Below, piece by piece: positions 1 to 8,386 of a stretch of 64,000 bases of DNA. The position numbers and the translations under genes were made by a program. Location: positions 1 to 64,000 of the forward strand of contig JAUIET010000008.1 in NCBI GenBank assembly GCA_030429735.1. The letters run 5' to 3'. The stretch comes from Gammaproteobacteria bacterium (GTDB lineage Bacteria; Pseudomonadota; Gammaproteobacteria; Pseudomonadales; JAUIET01). The first letter of the stretch is position 1; every line of letters starts with the position of its first letter. The notes under the pieces are model-generated. The model worked only from the letters and a program-made list of their open reading frames with translations, ran no database searches and was not told the origin of the DNA.

Positions 1-106
1 GCCTGCCCCGCGAGCGACGCGAGTGTTTTGGGTATTCACTGCAGAGTTCGCCTCGCTGGAGGCCTCGAATGACGGGCTAAATGGTACGAACTTATGTTAA
101 GGGACA
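1..106 (-). repeat. MITE copy 1 (type 1), truncated by window edge
   Basis: This is the right-hand part of a short inverted-repeat element. Its reverse complement matches 8387-8492 at 105 of 106 positions. The terminal repeat begins TGTCCCTTAACATAAGTTCG when read inward from 106. A CTAG follows at 107-110, and the same CTAG flanks the other copies, which points to a 4-bp target duplication of the YTAR type used by IS5-group transposases. No transposase gene is present, so it looks non-autonomous. The other end lies outside the window. Confidence 0.85.
99..104 (+). promoter_or_regulatory. Shine-Dalgarno supplied by the MITE terminus
   Basis: AAGGGA at 99-104 lies within the terminal inverted repeat of MITE copy 1, 7 nt upstream of the ATG at 112. 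It is the only plausible ribosome binding site for the phosphatase gene, so the insertion appears to have replaced the native translation start region. This is inferred from position and sequence. Confidence 0.55.
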
Positions 107-111
107 CTAGT

Positions 112-597
112 ATGGCAACGCAGGTTTTGTTTGTTTGTATGGGTAACATATGTCGGTCGCCAACTGCGCATGGCGTATTTGCGCACATGGTCCGCGAGCT
201 GGGTGAGTCAGAACGCATTGTTGTTGATTCCGCAGGTACCGGTGCCTGGCACGTCGGAGCCGCCCCGGACAAGCGTGCCATGCAGGCGGCAGCGGCTCGT
301 GGCTACAATTTGAAGCAATTACGTGCGCGGCAGTTGACAGAACAGGATTTCGAACGTTTTGACTATATTCTGGGTATGGATCAGGATAACCTGGACGTGA
401 TTGAATCCTTAAAACCAAGCCATTATCAAGGGCGCACCGGATTATTGCTGGAGTTCGCAAACGACGTCAATTATGTTGAAGTACCCGACCCATATTACGG
501 AGGCGAAAAGGGGTTTGAACTGGTTCTTGATTTGGTAGAAACGGCCTGCAACGATTTACTGACCCATATTCGTTCTGGTGAAAACGCTGCAAACTGA
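112..597 (+). CDS. Low molecular weight protein-tyrosine-phosphatase
   Basis: A 161-residue cytoplasmic LMW-PTP, which dephosphorylates tyrosine or arylphosphate substrates through a cysteinyl-phosphate intermediate. The P-loop CMGNICRS (Cys9, Arg15) is at the N-terminus and the general-acid motif DPYYG (Asp126) is near the C-terminus; the length is normal for the family. The ATG at 112 is preferred over one at 94, because the latter lies inside the MITE terminal repeat and would add six non-conserved residues. The 3' end overlaps murB by 20 bp, suggesting co-translation. In pseudomonads such a gene sits between kdsB and murB; kdsB would lie outside this window. Substrate unknown. Confidence 0.92.
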   Translation: MATQVLFVCMGNICRSPTAHGVFAHMVRELGESERIVVDSAGTGAWHVGAAPDKRAMQAAAARGYNLKQLRARQLTEQDFERFDYILGMDQDNLDVIESLKPSHYQGRTGLLLEFANDVNYVEVPDPYYGGEKGFELVLDLVETACNDLLTHIRSGENAAN

Positions 598-1600
598 ATA
601 CGACCAACCACTCGCCAGTTTCAATACCCTGGCATTGCCTGCTGTTGCAAAACTGTTTTTTGATACGAGCAATGAAGACCAGCTGGTTGCCGCTCTTGAG
701 CATTGCTCGAATATTGGCGAGATACCGCTGATTCTGGGTGGCGGCAGTAATATTGTTCTTTCAGGCAAACCCATACCGGTGTGTGTGCGAATTGCGTCGC
801 GAGGTATTCGTGTGTTGTCGAAGAGTGCAGATCGAGTCATCGTTAGGGTATCGGCGGGCGTGAATTGGAACGACCTTGTTGAGCATTGCCTGGCGGCCGG
901 TTATTACGGTCTGGAGAATCTGGCGTTAATTCCAGGCAGTGTGGGTGCTGCGCCAGTGCAGAATATCGGCGCCTATGGAGTGGAGCTGAATCAATTCGTT
1001 GAGCGTGTCCATTTTCGCTGGATCGAGAGCGGCAAAGCGCAGAACTACAGCGCGGCACAATGCGAGTTTGGCTATAGAGACAGTGTTTTCAAACGCCAAT
1101 TGAACGATAAGGTAGTGATCACGGCAGTTGATTTCAGTTTGCGATTGCACAGTGAGGTGAATATTGAGTACGCTGCATTGCGACAGGAGCTGGGCGACTT
1201 GTTAACGCCGTCGCCGGCTCAGGTGAGAGATGCCGTGGTAGCTATCCGGCGCCGAAAGTTGCCAGACCCAGACAGTTTGCCCAATGCCGGAAGCTTCTTT
1301 AAGAACCCCGTGGTATCAAAAAAAACGATGCAACGCTTGTGCGAACACTATTCTAATGTGGTGTACTACCCCACCAGTAGCAGTGATGAGTTCAAGGTTG
1401 CGGCGGGCTGGCTGCTTGATCAAGCCGGGTGGCGCGGCGTGCAGGAGGACCGTGTAGGGGTGCATCGAGAACAGGCGTTGGTGTTAGTAAATCACAATAA
1501 CGCCCAAGGAGCCGAATTGCTGGATCTTGCAGCACGCATTCAGAGCAGTATCCTGGCACTTTTCGGCATCGATCTCGAGATTGAACCCAGAATATACTAG
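578..1600 (+). CDS. murB: UDP-N-acetylenolpyruvoylglucosamine reductase
   Basis: MurB reduces UDP-GlcNAc-enolpyruvate to UDP-MurNAc with NADPH and bound FAD, the second committed step of peptidoglycan precursor synthesis. The 340-residue length and the GYRDSVFK insert mark a type I (E. coli-like) MurB. FAD-binding motifs GGGSNIVL and PGSVGAAPVQNIGAYG, the SFFKNP segment carrying the catalytic serine, and the C-terminal EIEPR with the proton-donor glutamate are all visible. The start is GTG at 578, inside the end of the phosphatase gene, which indicates translational coupling. The pairing with an LMW-PTP is a known arrangement in Pseudomonas. Confidence 0.96.
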   Translation: MKTLQTEYDQPLASFNTLALPAVAKLFFDTSNEDQLVAALEHCSNIGEIPLILGGGSNIVLSGKPIPVCVRIASRGIRVLSKSADRVIVRVSAGVNWNDLVEHCLAAGYYGLENLALIPGSVGAAPVQNIGAYGVELNQFVERVHFRWIESGKAQNYSAAQCEFGYRDSVFKRQLNDKVVITAVDFSLRLHSEVNIEYAALRQELGDLLTPSPAQVRDAVVAIRRRKLPDPDSLPNAGSFFKNPVVSKKTMQRLCEHYSNVVYYPTSSSDEFKVAAGWLLDQAGWRGVQEDRVGVHREQALVLVNHNNAQGAELLDLAARIQSSILALFGIDLEIEPRIY

Positions 1601-1640
1601 CGCGAGGTGCGCACGCAGTGGTAACCTAGACCGGAGCGTC

Positions 1641-1700
1641 TGGTGCGTAGTGTTGCACGCTTGGGGTGGTGCGTAGCCAACGGCAAGAATTGGTGCGCAA
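1641..1700 (+). repeat. Three direct repeats upstream of uvrY
   Basis: TGGTGCGTAG occurs at 1641-1650 and 1667-1676, and the variant TGGTGCGCAA at 1691-1700, with start-to-start spacings of 26 and 24 bp. They lie in the 190-bp gap between murB and uvrY, the probable uvrY promoter region. They could be binding sites for a regulator, but no known consensus was recognised. Chance repetition is possible. Confidence 0.35.
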
Positions 1701-1790
1701 TAAAAAAGAAAATAGCACATGGATGGCTAAGCAAAAATAGTGGCGGATAAAGCCACGCTGCAGTTGGAACCGTGTTGTGAGAGGTGAACA

Positions 1791-2438
1791 ATGATCACCG
1801 TAGTTGTGGCTGATGATCATGATCTTGTGCGTATGGGTATTGTGCGTATGCTATCTGACGCGCCAAATGTTGAAGTACTTGCGCAGGCAGCCACTGGCGA
1901 AGAAGCGGTTAAGTTGTGTCGGCAACTGCAACCCGATATTGTTCTGATGGACGTCCGCATGCCGGGCATTGGCGGCCTGGCGGCGACACGAAAGATTGCG
2001 GCATTCGACCCGAACATCAAGGTTATCGCATTGTCGGCGTATCCGAATGACCCGTTCCCAACCAAAGTGATACAGGCCGGTGCAAAGGGTTTTATCACCA
2101 AAGCGGCCACACCTGATCAAATGTTGGATGCACTGCGAAAAGTCAACAGTGGGCAACGTTATATCAGCCCGGAAGTTGCGCAGGACATGGCGTTGAAGCC
2201 GTTTAGCCAAAGTCCGGATGAGTCGCCTTTCGCGCAGTTGTCCGAGCGAGAGCTGCAAATTGCCATGATGATTATTGCCTGCGATAAAGTGCCAGACATT
2301 GCTGAAAAACTCAGTATCTCGACCAAAACAGTGAACAGTTATCGTTATCGTCTGTTTGAAAAGCTGGAAATCAAAGGCGATGTTGAACTGGCATTACTTG
2401 CCGTACGCTACGGATTGATTGAAGACGGGTTAGAATAG
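1791..2438 (+). CDS. uvrY: GacA/UvrY-type response regulator
   Basis: A 215-residue NarL-family response regulator. The receiver domain (about 1-120) has acidic residues at 8-9, phospho-acceptor Asp54 in VLMDVRMPG, Ser82 and Lys104. A LuxR-type helix-turn-helix follows at about 148-205 (SERELQIAMMI...ISTKTVNSYR). In Gammaproteobacteria this protein is the partner of the BarA/GacS sensor kinase and activates Csr/Rsm small RNAs that control carbon flow, motility and secretion. Placement directly before uvrC matches the classical uvrY-uvrC order. A 190-bp upstream gap suggests its own promoter; RBS-like GAGAGGTG precedes the ATG. Confidence 0.95.
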   Translation: MITVVVADDHDLVRMGIVRMLSDAPNVEVLAQAATGEEAVKLCRQLQPDIVLMDVRMPGIGGLAATRKIAAFDPNIKVIALSAYPNDPFPTKVIQAGAKGFITKAATPDQMLDALRKVNSGQRYISPEVAQDMALKPFSQSPDESPFAQLSERELQIAMMIIACDKVPDIAEKLSISTKTVNSYRYRLFEKLEIKGDVELALLAVRYGLIEDGLE

Positions 2439-2468
2439 ACAACCATAGTAGCCCGGAGTGCCCGCTCT

Positions 2469-4298
2469 GTGACCGCAGCGCAGCCTTTTGATTCTGCAAC
2501 ATTCCTCAAATCTTTGACGCGCCGACCTGGCGTCTATCAGATGTTGGACGCTGACTCGAACGTGCTTTACATAGGTAAGGCAAAGAATCTTAAGAACCGA
2601 GTCTCCAGCTATTTCAGAAATCGCGGTTTAAACAGCAAAACAGTCGCGCTGGTCAGCAAAATAGACAGTATCCAGGTAACGGTTACCAACAGTGAAGCGG
2701 AAGCACTGATTCTCGAGCAGAACCTGATTAAAACGCACCGGCCGCAATACAATATATTGCTGCGCGATGACAAGTCTTACCCGTATATATATCTTAGCGA
2801 CCACGAATTTCCAAGGCTGGGTTTTCACAGAGGTATTAAACGCGCCAAGGGTGAGTATTTCGGCCCGTACCCGAGTGCGGGCTCCGTGCGCGAGAGCCTG
2901 CATCACTTGCAAAAGGTATTCAGGGTGCGTCAGTGCGATGACAGCTACTATCGAAATCGATCCCGCCCATGCTTGCAGCATCAAATTGATCGCTGCACAG
3001 CCCCCTGTGTTGCAAAAGTCAGCGCAGAAGAATATGCCGATGATGTCCGGTTTACGCGCATGTTCTTGAATGGCCAGGACCAGCAGCTATTGAAGGAACT
3101 GGCCGAGCGAATGGAGACTGCTTCAGCGAATCTGGAGTTTGAGCGTGCCGCGCTGATTCGCGATCAGCTGACCGATCTTCGTCGAATGCAGGACGAGCAG
3201 TATATTGAAGGCAAACGCGGGGATGTTGATGTATTAGCCGCAAGCCAGGCCTCGGGTATCGCTTGTGTGCATGTTCTGTTCGTGCGTGCCGGGCGTGTGC
3301 TGGGCAGCCGCAGTTACTATCCCGCGCCCAAGCTGGAAGAGGGCAGTGCGGAGTTGTTGTTTTCCTTCATCAGTCAATACTATCTCGGTGGTATGGCCAG
3401 GGAAGTACCGCGCGACATCGTGATCGATCAGGACATTCCCGACCACGATGTGCTGGTTTCAGCGCTCAGCGAATACTCTGGCCGCAAGGTATCCGTCAGT
3501 CACAAAGTGCGCTCAAATCGGGCTGAATGGGTCAAGCTGGCGAGCACCGCAGCACAACAAAATCTGGAAGCGAGACTGGCCAACCGGCAAAGCATTGCTA
3601 CCCGGTTTGAGGCCTTGCAAGAAGCTTTGCAGTTAAGTGAACTTCCGCAACGAATCGAATGTTTCGATATTAGCCATAGCTCGGGTGAAGCCACCGTGGC
3701 GTCTTGCGTTGTGTTTGATCTTTCTGGGGCGCGAAAAACTGACTATCGCCGGTTTAACATTGAAGGAGTGCAGGCAGGAGATGATTACGCGGCGATGGCG
3801 CAGGCTCTGCGCCGACGCTTCGCACGCCTGCAGAAAGGCGAGGGACGAAAGCCGGATATTGTTCTGATAGATGGTGGCAAGGGTCAATTAAGTGAAGCCG
3901 AAGCTGTGTTGCGCGAGTTAGAGCTTACCGACCTCTGTGTGCTTGCAGTGGCCAAAGGGCCAACCCGCAAGGCCGGTATGGAGCACATTATTAAAGCGGG
4001 CAGTCGAGATGAGCTGGTACTGGCCGCTGATTCGTCTGCTCTGCATTTGATTCAACAGGTACGCGATGAATCTCACCGATTTGCAATTACAGGTCATCGC
4101 GCACGACGCGCGAAAAAGCGCAATACTTCGGAACTGGAGTCGATTCAAGGAGTTGGCAGCAAGCGCCGTCATGCTCTGTTACGGTATTTCGGAGGCTTGC
4201 AGGAAATTCAGCGCGCGAGTGTTCAAGACCTGAGCAAAGTGCCAGGAATCAGCGAAAAAACTGCAAGTGATATTTATAACAGTTTACACAGCGATTAG
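2469..4298 (+). CDS. uvrC: Excinuclease ABC subunit C
   Basis: UvrC makes both incisions around a DNA lesion once loaded by UvrB in nucleotide excision repair. The 609-residue protein has the N-terminal GIY-YIG nuclease (GVY at 21-23, YIG at 34-36, Arg44) for the 3' cut, a zinc/cysteine-rich central part, the UvrB-interacting UVR motif at about 205-240, the RNase H-like domain with ECFDISH and IDGGKGQL for the 5' cut, and C-terminal helix-hairpin-helix DNA binding (ESIQGVGSKRR, KVPGISEKTA). Length is normal. It starts at GTG 2469, 30 bp after uvrY, and is probably cotranscribed with it. Confidence 0.97.
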   Translation: MTAAQPFDSATFLKSLTRRPGVYQMLDADSNVLYIGKAKNLKNRVSSYFRNRGLNSKTVALVSKIDSIQVTVTNSEAEALILEQNLIKTHRPQYNILLRDDKSYPYIYLSDHEFPRLGFHRGIKRAKGEYFGPYPSAGSVRESLHHLQKVFRVRQCDDSYYRNRSRPCLQHQIDRCTAPCVAKVSAEEYADDVRFTRMFLNGQDQQLLKELAERMETASANLEFERAALIRDQLTDLRRMQDEQYIEGKRGDVDVLAASQASGIACVHVLFVRAGRVLGSRSYYPAPKLEEGSAELLFSFISQYYLGGMAREVPRDIVIDQDIPDHDVLVSALSEYSGRKVSVSHKVRSNRAEWVKLASTAAQQNLEARLANRQSIATRFEALQEALQLSELPQRIECFDISHSSGEATVASCVVFDLSGARKTDYRRFNIEGVQAGDDYAAMAQALRRRFARLQKGEGRKPDIVLIDGGKGQLSEAEAVLRELELTDLCVLAVAKGPTRKAGMEHIIKAGSRDELVLAADSSALHLIQQVRDESHRFAITGHRARRAKKRNTSELESIQGVGSKRRHALLRYFGGLQEIQRASVQDLSKVPGISEKTASDIYNSLHSD

Positions 4299-4349
4299 TC
4301 CTCTCCTAGACTGAGAGCGGTACACTGACGTTTTCCAATTAGGCCAGTA

Positions 4350-4904
4350 ATGAATATTCCAAATGCCCTGACCTTGCTCAGAGTGCTGCTTATACCCGCT
4401 TTGGTGTTGGTGTTCTACTGGCCATTCAAGTGGCATTTTTTGGTCGCAACGCTGATCTTTATTCTGGCCGCCATTACCGATTGGTTGGATGGCTATCTGG
4501 CGCGTAAGTGGGACCAAAGTACACCATTCGGCGCGTTTCTGGATCCTGTGGCGGATAAGCTGATGGTTGCCGTTGCGCTGGTACTGTTGGTGGAATTGCA
4601 CGCCAGCCCATGGTTTGCAGTGCCAGCGTGCATCATTATCAGCCGCGAAATACTGGTGTCTGCCTTGCGCGAATGGATGGCTGATTTGGGCAAGCGTACC
4701 AGCGTGGCGGTTTCCTATGTGGGTAAGGTGAAAACAGGCTTCCAAATGACCGCCATTGGCGTGTTTCTGGCAGCCGGGGAAAACCTGGTGCCTGAGCTGG
4801 TCTACATAGGGTATGTGCTGCTTTATGCCGCGGCGATTCTCACGATTTGGTCGATGTTCGTATATCTGCGCGCGGCTGCTCCTGAATTAAGACTTGAGAA
4901 GTGA
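4350..4904 (+). CDS. pgsA: CDP-diacylglycerol--glycerol-3-phosphate 3-phosphatidyltransferase
   Basis: PgsA makes phosphatidylglycerophosphate from CDP-diacylglycerol and glycerol-3-phosphate at the inner membrane, the committed step to phosphatidylglycerol and cardiolipin. The 184-residue protein has the complete CDP-alcohol phosphatidyltransferase motif D44-x2-D47-G48-x2-A51-R52-x8-G61-x3-D65-x3-D69 and several hydrophobic helices. The gene follows uvrC by 51 bp, in the conserved order. In E. coli the glycine, cysteine and leucine tRNA genes follow next; here a tdh-kbl insert of about 3 kb intervenes. Confidence 0.95.
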   Translation: MNIPNALTLLRVLLIPALVLVFYWPFKWHFLVATLIFILAAITDWLDGYLARKWDQSTPFGAFLDPVADKLMVAVALVLLVELHASPWFAVPACIIISREILVSALREWMADLGKRTSVAVSYVGKVKTGFQMTAIGVFLAAGENLVPELVYIGYVLLYAAAILTIWSMFVYLRAAAPELRLEK

Positions 4905-4926
4905 TACAACAACTCGCTTTAAGCCG

Positions 4927-5493
4927 TTATTTGTACATAACAACCAGGTAGCCACGAAGCTCACTGTCGCCTGTGTTGACGATCGAGTGCTCGCTATCAG
5001 CGCGGTAATGCGCGGAATCGCCGCTGTTCAGATTGCTATCCGTACCGCCGCTGATAATGCGCGCGGAGCCTTGAGCCACAGTAAACAGCTCCCGCGTTCC
5101 ATCAAAGTGTGCGGCACTCGCCAGTTCTGCACCTGCCTGCAGCAATAATTCGTAGAATTCAACGCTTTTTTCCATGTGCAACGGTGACAAGGTGCGTATC
5201 TGGCATTCCTTGTCGGCGCGAAACAGGCTGGCTGCGTCGTCGCCTCGGACGATGTCAATTGGCGATGAAGCACCGGGATCGTCAACCAGTTCGCCGATAC
5301 TCAGGCCAAATGCTTGCGCAATTCGCCGCGTTACCGCCAGCGTTGGGTTAGCGTTGCCCCGTTCAATCTGGCTGAGCATCGACCGGCTTACACCCGACGC
5401 GGTTGCCAATTGATCCAGGGTGTAATTGTGGTGTTGCCGGAGTGCCAGCACTCTCTCACATAAAAGTTGGCAGGAAGGGTCGTTACGGCTCAT
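4927..5493 (-). CDS. XRE-family regulator with C-terminal cupin
   Basis: A 188-residue transcription regulator. An N-terminal XRE helix-turn-helix (about 10-65; [20 protein letters not shown]) is followed by a small cupin-fold domain (about 105-188) that in this family senses a small molecule, often an amino acid or polyamine. It is transcribed divergently from tdh, with 85 bp between the start codons. That placement makes it the likely local regulator of tdh-kbl, by inference only. A pair of direct repeats in the shared promoter is a candidate operator. The ligand cannot be told from the sequence. Confidence 0.85.
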   Translation of the reverse strand: MSRNDPSCQLLCERVLALRQHHNYTLDQLATASGVSRSMLSQIERGNANPTLAVTRRIAQAFGLSIGELVDDPGASSPIDIVRGDDAASLFRADKECQIRTLSPLHMEKSVEFYELLLQAGAELASAAHFDGTRELFTVAQGSARIISGGTDSNLNSGDSAHYRADSEHSIVNTGDSELRGYLVVMYK

Positions 5494-5508
5494 TAAATTC
5501 CTGTATGC

Positions 5509-5540
5509 TGGATTAATATCTTTTTTAGTGGATTGTTATC
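5509..5540. promoter_or_regulatory. Candidate operator between XRE-cupin gene and tdh
   Basis: TGGATTAATATC (5509-5520) recurs as TGGATTGTTATC (5529-5540): 10 of 12 positions match, with start-to-start spacing of exactly 20 bp, about two helical turns. The pair sits in the AT-rich divergent promoter. Two sites on one DNA face would suit a dimeric XRE regulator. This is a positional inference; no footprint or conserved consensus was available. Confidence 0.4.
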
Positions 5541-5578
5541 GTTTATTATACTGGAAAGTTTCTTGTATATCGAAAATC

Positions 5579-6607
5579 ATGAAAGCGCTCGTAAAGAAGG
5601 AAGCCAGCAAAGGGCTATGGCTCGACGATGTTCCGGAACCCGAACCCGGCATAAATGATGTACTGATTCGCGTTCTGCGAACCGCGATATGCGGCACGGA
5701 TATGCACATTTACAACTGGGACAGCTGGGCCCGCAAAACCATTCCGGTGCCGATGGTAGTCGGGCATGAGTTTGTTGGTGAAATTGTCGAGGTTGGCTCA
5801 AATGTCGTTGATTTTTATCCGGGCCAAATCGTGTCCGGAGAGGGACACGTTGTCTGTGGTCGCTGTCGTAACTGTATGGCCGGCCGGCGGCACCTCTGTG
5901 CATTTACCAGCGGCATTGGTGTTGATCGACCGGGCGCTTTTGCCGAATACATGAGCTTGCCAATGTCTAATGTGTGGGAGCACAGCTCTGGTATTGATCT
6001 GGACGTTGCGGCACTGTTTGACCCGTTTGGCAACGCGGTGCATACCGCGCTGCAATACGACTTGCTCGGTGAGGATGTGCTGATTACTGGCGCCGGCCCC
6101 ATTGGCGCAATGGCGGCTGCTGTGTGCAAGCACGCGGGTGCACGACATGTGGTGATTTCTGATTTGAATGACGCGCGCCTGGCATTGGCCCAACGGATGG
6201 GTGCAGATGTAACAGTGAATGTACAGAATGCATCCGTGCGCGATGTGCAACAACAACTGGGTATGTCGGAGGGCTTTGACGTGGGGCTGGAGATGTCCGG
6301 CAGTCCGGCCGCTTTCAATGAGCTGTTGGACAACATGTGCCATGGAGGCAAGGTGGCCATTCTGGGAATACCCTCAGAAAACACTGCGATAGACTGGAAT
6401 ACTGTGATTTTCAATATGCTGACCTTGAAAGGGATTTACGGTCGCGAGATGTATGAAACCTGGTACAAAATGTCAGTCATGATTGAATCGGGTCTGGATA
6501 TTTCTCCGGTGATCACCCATCGTCTGGCGTATAGCGACTTTCAGCAAGGATTCGATGCGATGAATTCAGGTGAAGCCAGCAAGGTCATTCTTAACTGGGA
6601 TGCTTAA
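5579..6607 (+). CDS. tdh: L-threonine 3-dehydrogenase
   Basis: Tdh oxidises L-threonine to 2-amino-3-oxobutyrate with NAD+, feeding Kbl. It is a 342-residue zinc-dependent medium-chain dehydrogenase. Catalytic zinc residues Cys38, His63 and Glu64 (VVGHEFVGE), structural zinc cysteines 93, 96, 99 and 107, and the Rossmann loop [10 protein letters not shown] are all present at E. coli-like positions. The ATG at 5579 gives the family length; an open frame extends upstream to 5426 but overlaps the divergent regulator and is not conserved. The gene forms a two-gene operon with kbl, 39 bp downstream. Confidence 0.97.
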   Translation: MKALVKKEASKGLWLDDVPEPEPGINDVLIRVLRTAICGTDMHIYNWDSWARKTIPVPMVVGHEFVGEIVEVGSNVVDFYPGQIVSGEGHVVCGRCRNCMAGRRHLCAFTSGIGVDRPGAFAEYMSLPMSNVWEHSSGIDLDVAALFDPFGNAVHTALQYDLLGEDVLITGAGPIGAMAAAVCKHAGARHVVISDLNDARLALAQRMGADVTVNVQNASVRDVQQQLGMSEGFDVGLEMSGSPAAFNELLDNMCHGGKVAILGIPSENTAIDWNTVIFNMLTLKGIYGREMYETWYKMSVMIESGLDISPVITHRLAYSDFQQGFDAMNSGEASKVILNWDA

Positions 6608-6646
6608 CCGCCGTGACCGACCCCTTATTGCGTAAAAGAGGATTCC

Positions 6647-7849
6647 ATGACTGATGCCTATCTTGAGCACATCCACCGCGAGTTGGATGGCATAAAAGCA
6701 AGCGGCTTGTATAAAAACGAACGTACTATTGCCGGCCCTCAGGGCGCGCACGTTGATGTGCTCGACCAGCAACAATCACGACAAGTGCTGAATTTGTGCG
6801 CTAACAATTACCTTGGTTTGGCGCAACATCCTGACGTCAATGCCGCGGCACTCAAAGGGCTGGCGGATTGGGGGTACGGCATGGCCTCGGTGCGCTTCAT
6901 TTGCGGCACGCAAACCTTGCACAAGCAGCTGGAGCGTCGCATCAGCGACTATGTGTGCACGGAAGATACTATTTTGTACCCTTCCTGTTTTGACGCCAAT
7001 GGCGGTTTGTTTGAGACCTTGCTTGGACCTGAAGATGCGGTTATATCGGATGCTTTGAATCATGCCAGTATAATTGATGGCGTGCGATTGAGTCGTGCAC
7101 AACGCTTTCGCTATCGAAACAACGACATGCTTGATCTCGAGCAGCAGCTCAAAGACGCGGATCAGCGAGGCGCGCGTTTCAAGGTGATCACAACTGACGG
7201 TGTGTTTTCCATGGACGGTACTTTTGCCAACTTAGCCACTATTTGCGCATTGGCGGAACAATACAATGCGATGGTACATGTTGATGATTGCCATGCCACC
7301 GGGTTTGTGGGGGAGCAGGGCCGCGGCAGCCACGAGCGCAGCGCGTGCCTTGGTAAGGTGGATATTATTACAGGTACGCTGGGTAAGGCTCTGGGTGGGG
7401 CCAGTGGTGGCTTTACCAGTGCGAAAGCACCGATTGTTGAATTATTGAGGCAGCGTTCCCGACCGTATCTGTTTTCGAATACGGTAGCACCACCGGTTGT
7501 TGCCGGCGCACTGGCCGCGCTTGAAATTGCCAGCCGTGGCGCTGAGTTACGCGCGCGTTTGCAGCGCAATACTCAGCGTTTTCGCGACGGGTTGGTGTCA
7601 TTGGGCTTTGAGTTGTTGCCCGGGGAACACCCAATTGTGCCCATTATGCTGCACGATGCTGAGTATGCTGCGCGGTTTGCGAATGCTGTGGTGGACAATG
7701 GTGTGTACGTAGCTGCCTTTTCCTATCCGGTGGTGCCTAAGGGGTTGGCTCGAATTCGCACCCAGATGTCGGCGGCCCTGAGCGATGCCGATGTGGACTT
7801 TGCGCTGGAAGCTTTCGCTCGAGCCCGCAACGCGGTTCCGCAAATCTGA
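6647..7849 (+). CDS. kbl: 2-amino-3-ketobutyrate CoA ligase (glycine C-acetyltransferase)
   Basis: Kbl cleaves 2-amino-3-oxobutyrate with CoA to glycine and acetyl-CoA, completing the threonine-to-glycine route begun by Tdh. The 400-residue alpha-oxoamine synthase has the PLP Schiff-base lysine Lys247 ([10 protein letters not shown]), HVDDCHATG for cofactor binding and the [12 protein letters not shown] stretch typical of the family. A ribosome site (AGAGGA) precedes the ATG. The gene is followed 85 bp later by tRNA-Gly; no obvious terminator lies between them. Confidence 0.97.
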   Translation: MTDAYLEHIHRELDGIKASGLYKNERTIAGPQGAHVDVLDQQQSRQVLNLCANNYLGLAQHPDVNAAALKGLADWGYGMASVRFICGTQTLHKQLERRISDYVCTEDTILYPSCFDANGGLFETLLGPEDAVISDALNHASIIDGVRLSRAQRFRYRNNDMLDLEQQLKDADQRGARFKVITTDGVFSMDGTFANLATICALAEQYNAMVHVDDCHATGFVGEQGRGSHERSACLGKVDIITGTLGKALGGASGGFTSAKAPIVELLRQRSRPYLFSNTVAPPVVAGALAALEIASRGAELRARLQRNTQRFRDGLVSLGFELLPGEHPIVPIMLHDAEYAARFANAVVDNGVYVAAFSYPVVPKGLARIRTQMSAALSDADVDFALEAFARARNAVPQI

Positions 7850-7934
7850 AATCTGCACAATACCCGCGGTGTACAGTTGACCGGCTGCAGGTCGCTGGAT
7901 ACAATGCGCCCCGCTTTGAAGACATCGTTTTCAT

Positions 7935-8010
7935 GCGGGAATAGCTCAGTTGGTAGAGCGCAACCTTGCCAAGGTTGAGGTCGCCGGTTCGAACCCGGTT
8001 TCCCGCTCCA
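7935..8010 (+). tRNA. tRNA-Gly (GCC)
   Basis: A full cloverleaf can be drawn. The acceptor GCGGGAA pairs with TTCCCGC, followed by discriminator T and encoded CCA. The anticodon loop carries GCC, and the T arm has GGTTCGAACCC. It is the first of three clustered tRNAs in the order seen after pgsA in E. coli (glyW-cysT-leuZ). Confidence 0.97.
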
Positions 8011-8056
8011 GGTCTTTCAGCGCGGCAGGCACGCAGCTTGTATCAGAAGATTGCAT

Positions 8057-8153
8057 GCAGTGGGGTCAGGTCTCACATTTCACATGGTTCCATTTAGCAG
8101 TGAGCCTCGCTAGTTCGAATGGCTATGTGAAATGTGAGGCCTGACCCCACTGC
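8057..8153. repeat. REP-like 29-bp inverted repeat between tRNA genes
   Basis: Arms at 8057-8085 and 8125-8153 are complementary over 29 bp with a single G-T-type mismatch, enclosing a 39-nt loop. The arm core TGGGGTCAGGTCTCACATTT resembles palindromic elements mobilised by REP-associated tyrosine (Y1) transposases in proteobacteria, as far as I can recall; that family link is inference. It lies in the 171-bp spacer between tRNA-Gly and tRNA-Cys, so a strong hairpin would form inside the presumed tRNA precursor. Confidence 0.75.
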
Positions 8154-8181
8154 GTTTACGTTCCTCGAGAACGTTGTTTAA

Positions 8182-8255
8182 GGCGCGGTGGCAGAGTGGT
8201 TATGCAGCGGACTGCAACTCCGTATACGCCGGTTCGATTCCGACCCGCGCCTCCA
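8182..8255 (+). tRNA. tRNA-Cys (GCA)
   Basis: The acceptor GGCGCGG pairs with CCGCGCC, followed by discriminator T and encoded CCA. The anticodon loop CTGCAAC gives GCA, and GGTTCGATTCC forms the T arm. It lies only 6 bp before tRNA-Leu and is likely part of the same precursor. Confidence 0.97.
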
Positions 8256-8261
8256 CTAATA

Positions 8262-8348
8262 GCCCGGATGGCGAAATTGGTAGACGCAAGGGACTTAAAA
8301 TCCCTCGGTGGCAACACCGTCCCGGTTCAAGTCCGGGTCCGGGCACCA
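8262..8348 (+). tRNA. tRNA-Leu (TAA)
   Basis: A class II tRNA of 87 nt with encoded CCA. The acceptor GCCCGGA pairs with TCCGGGC. The anticodon arm AGGGA-CTTAAAA-TCCCT gives anticodon TAA, and a long variable arm (CGGTGGCAACACCG) marks leucine. It is the last intact tRNA of the cluster; a MITE begins 38 bp downstream. Confidence 0.97.
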
Positions 8349-8386
8349 GATTCACGGTGTGCACATTATCAATGTGGCGTTACTAG

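Noticed and set aside
94-111. Alternative start ATG at 94 for the LMW-PTP
   Set aside because: It lies inside the MITE terminal repeat and would prepend six non-conserved residues; ATG 112 gives the P-loop at the family position.
5815-6414. 199-residue open frame antisense to tdh
   Set aside because: It is the shadow of a well-supported tdh gene, has no recognised motifs and no ribosome site.
7850-7934. Terminator between kbl and tRNA-Gly
   Set aside because: No stable GC stem followed by a T-run was found in this 85-bp gap.
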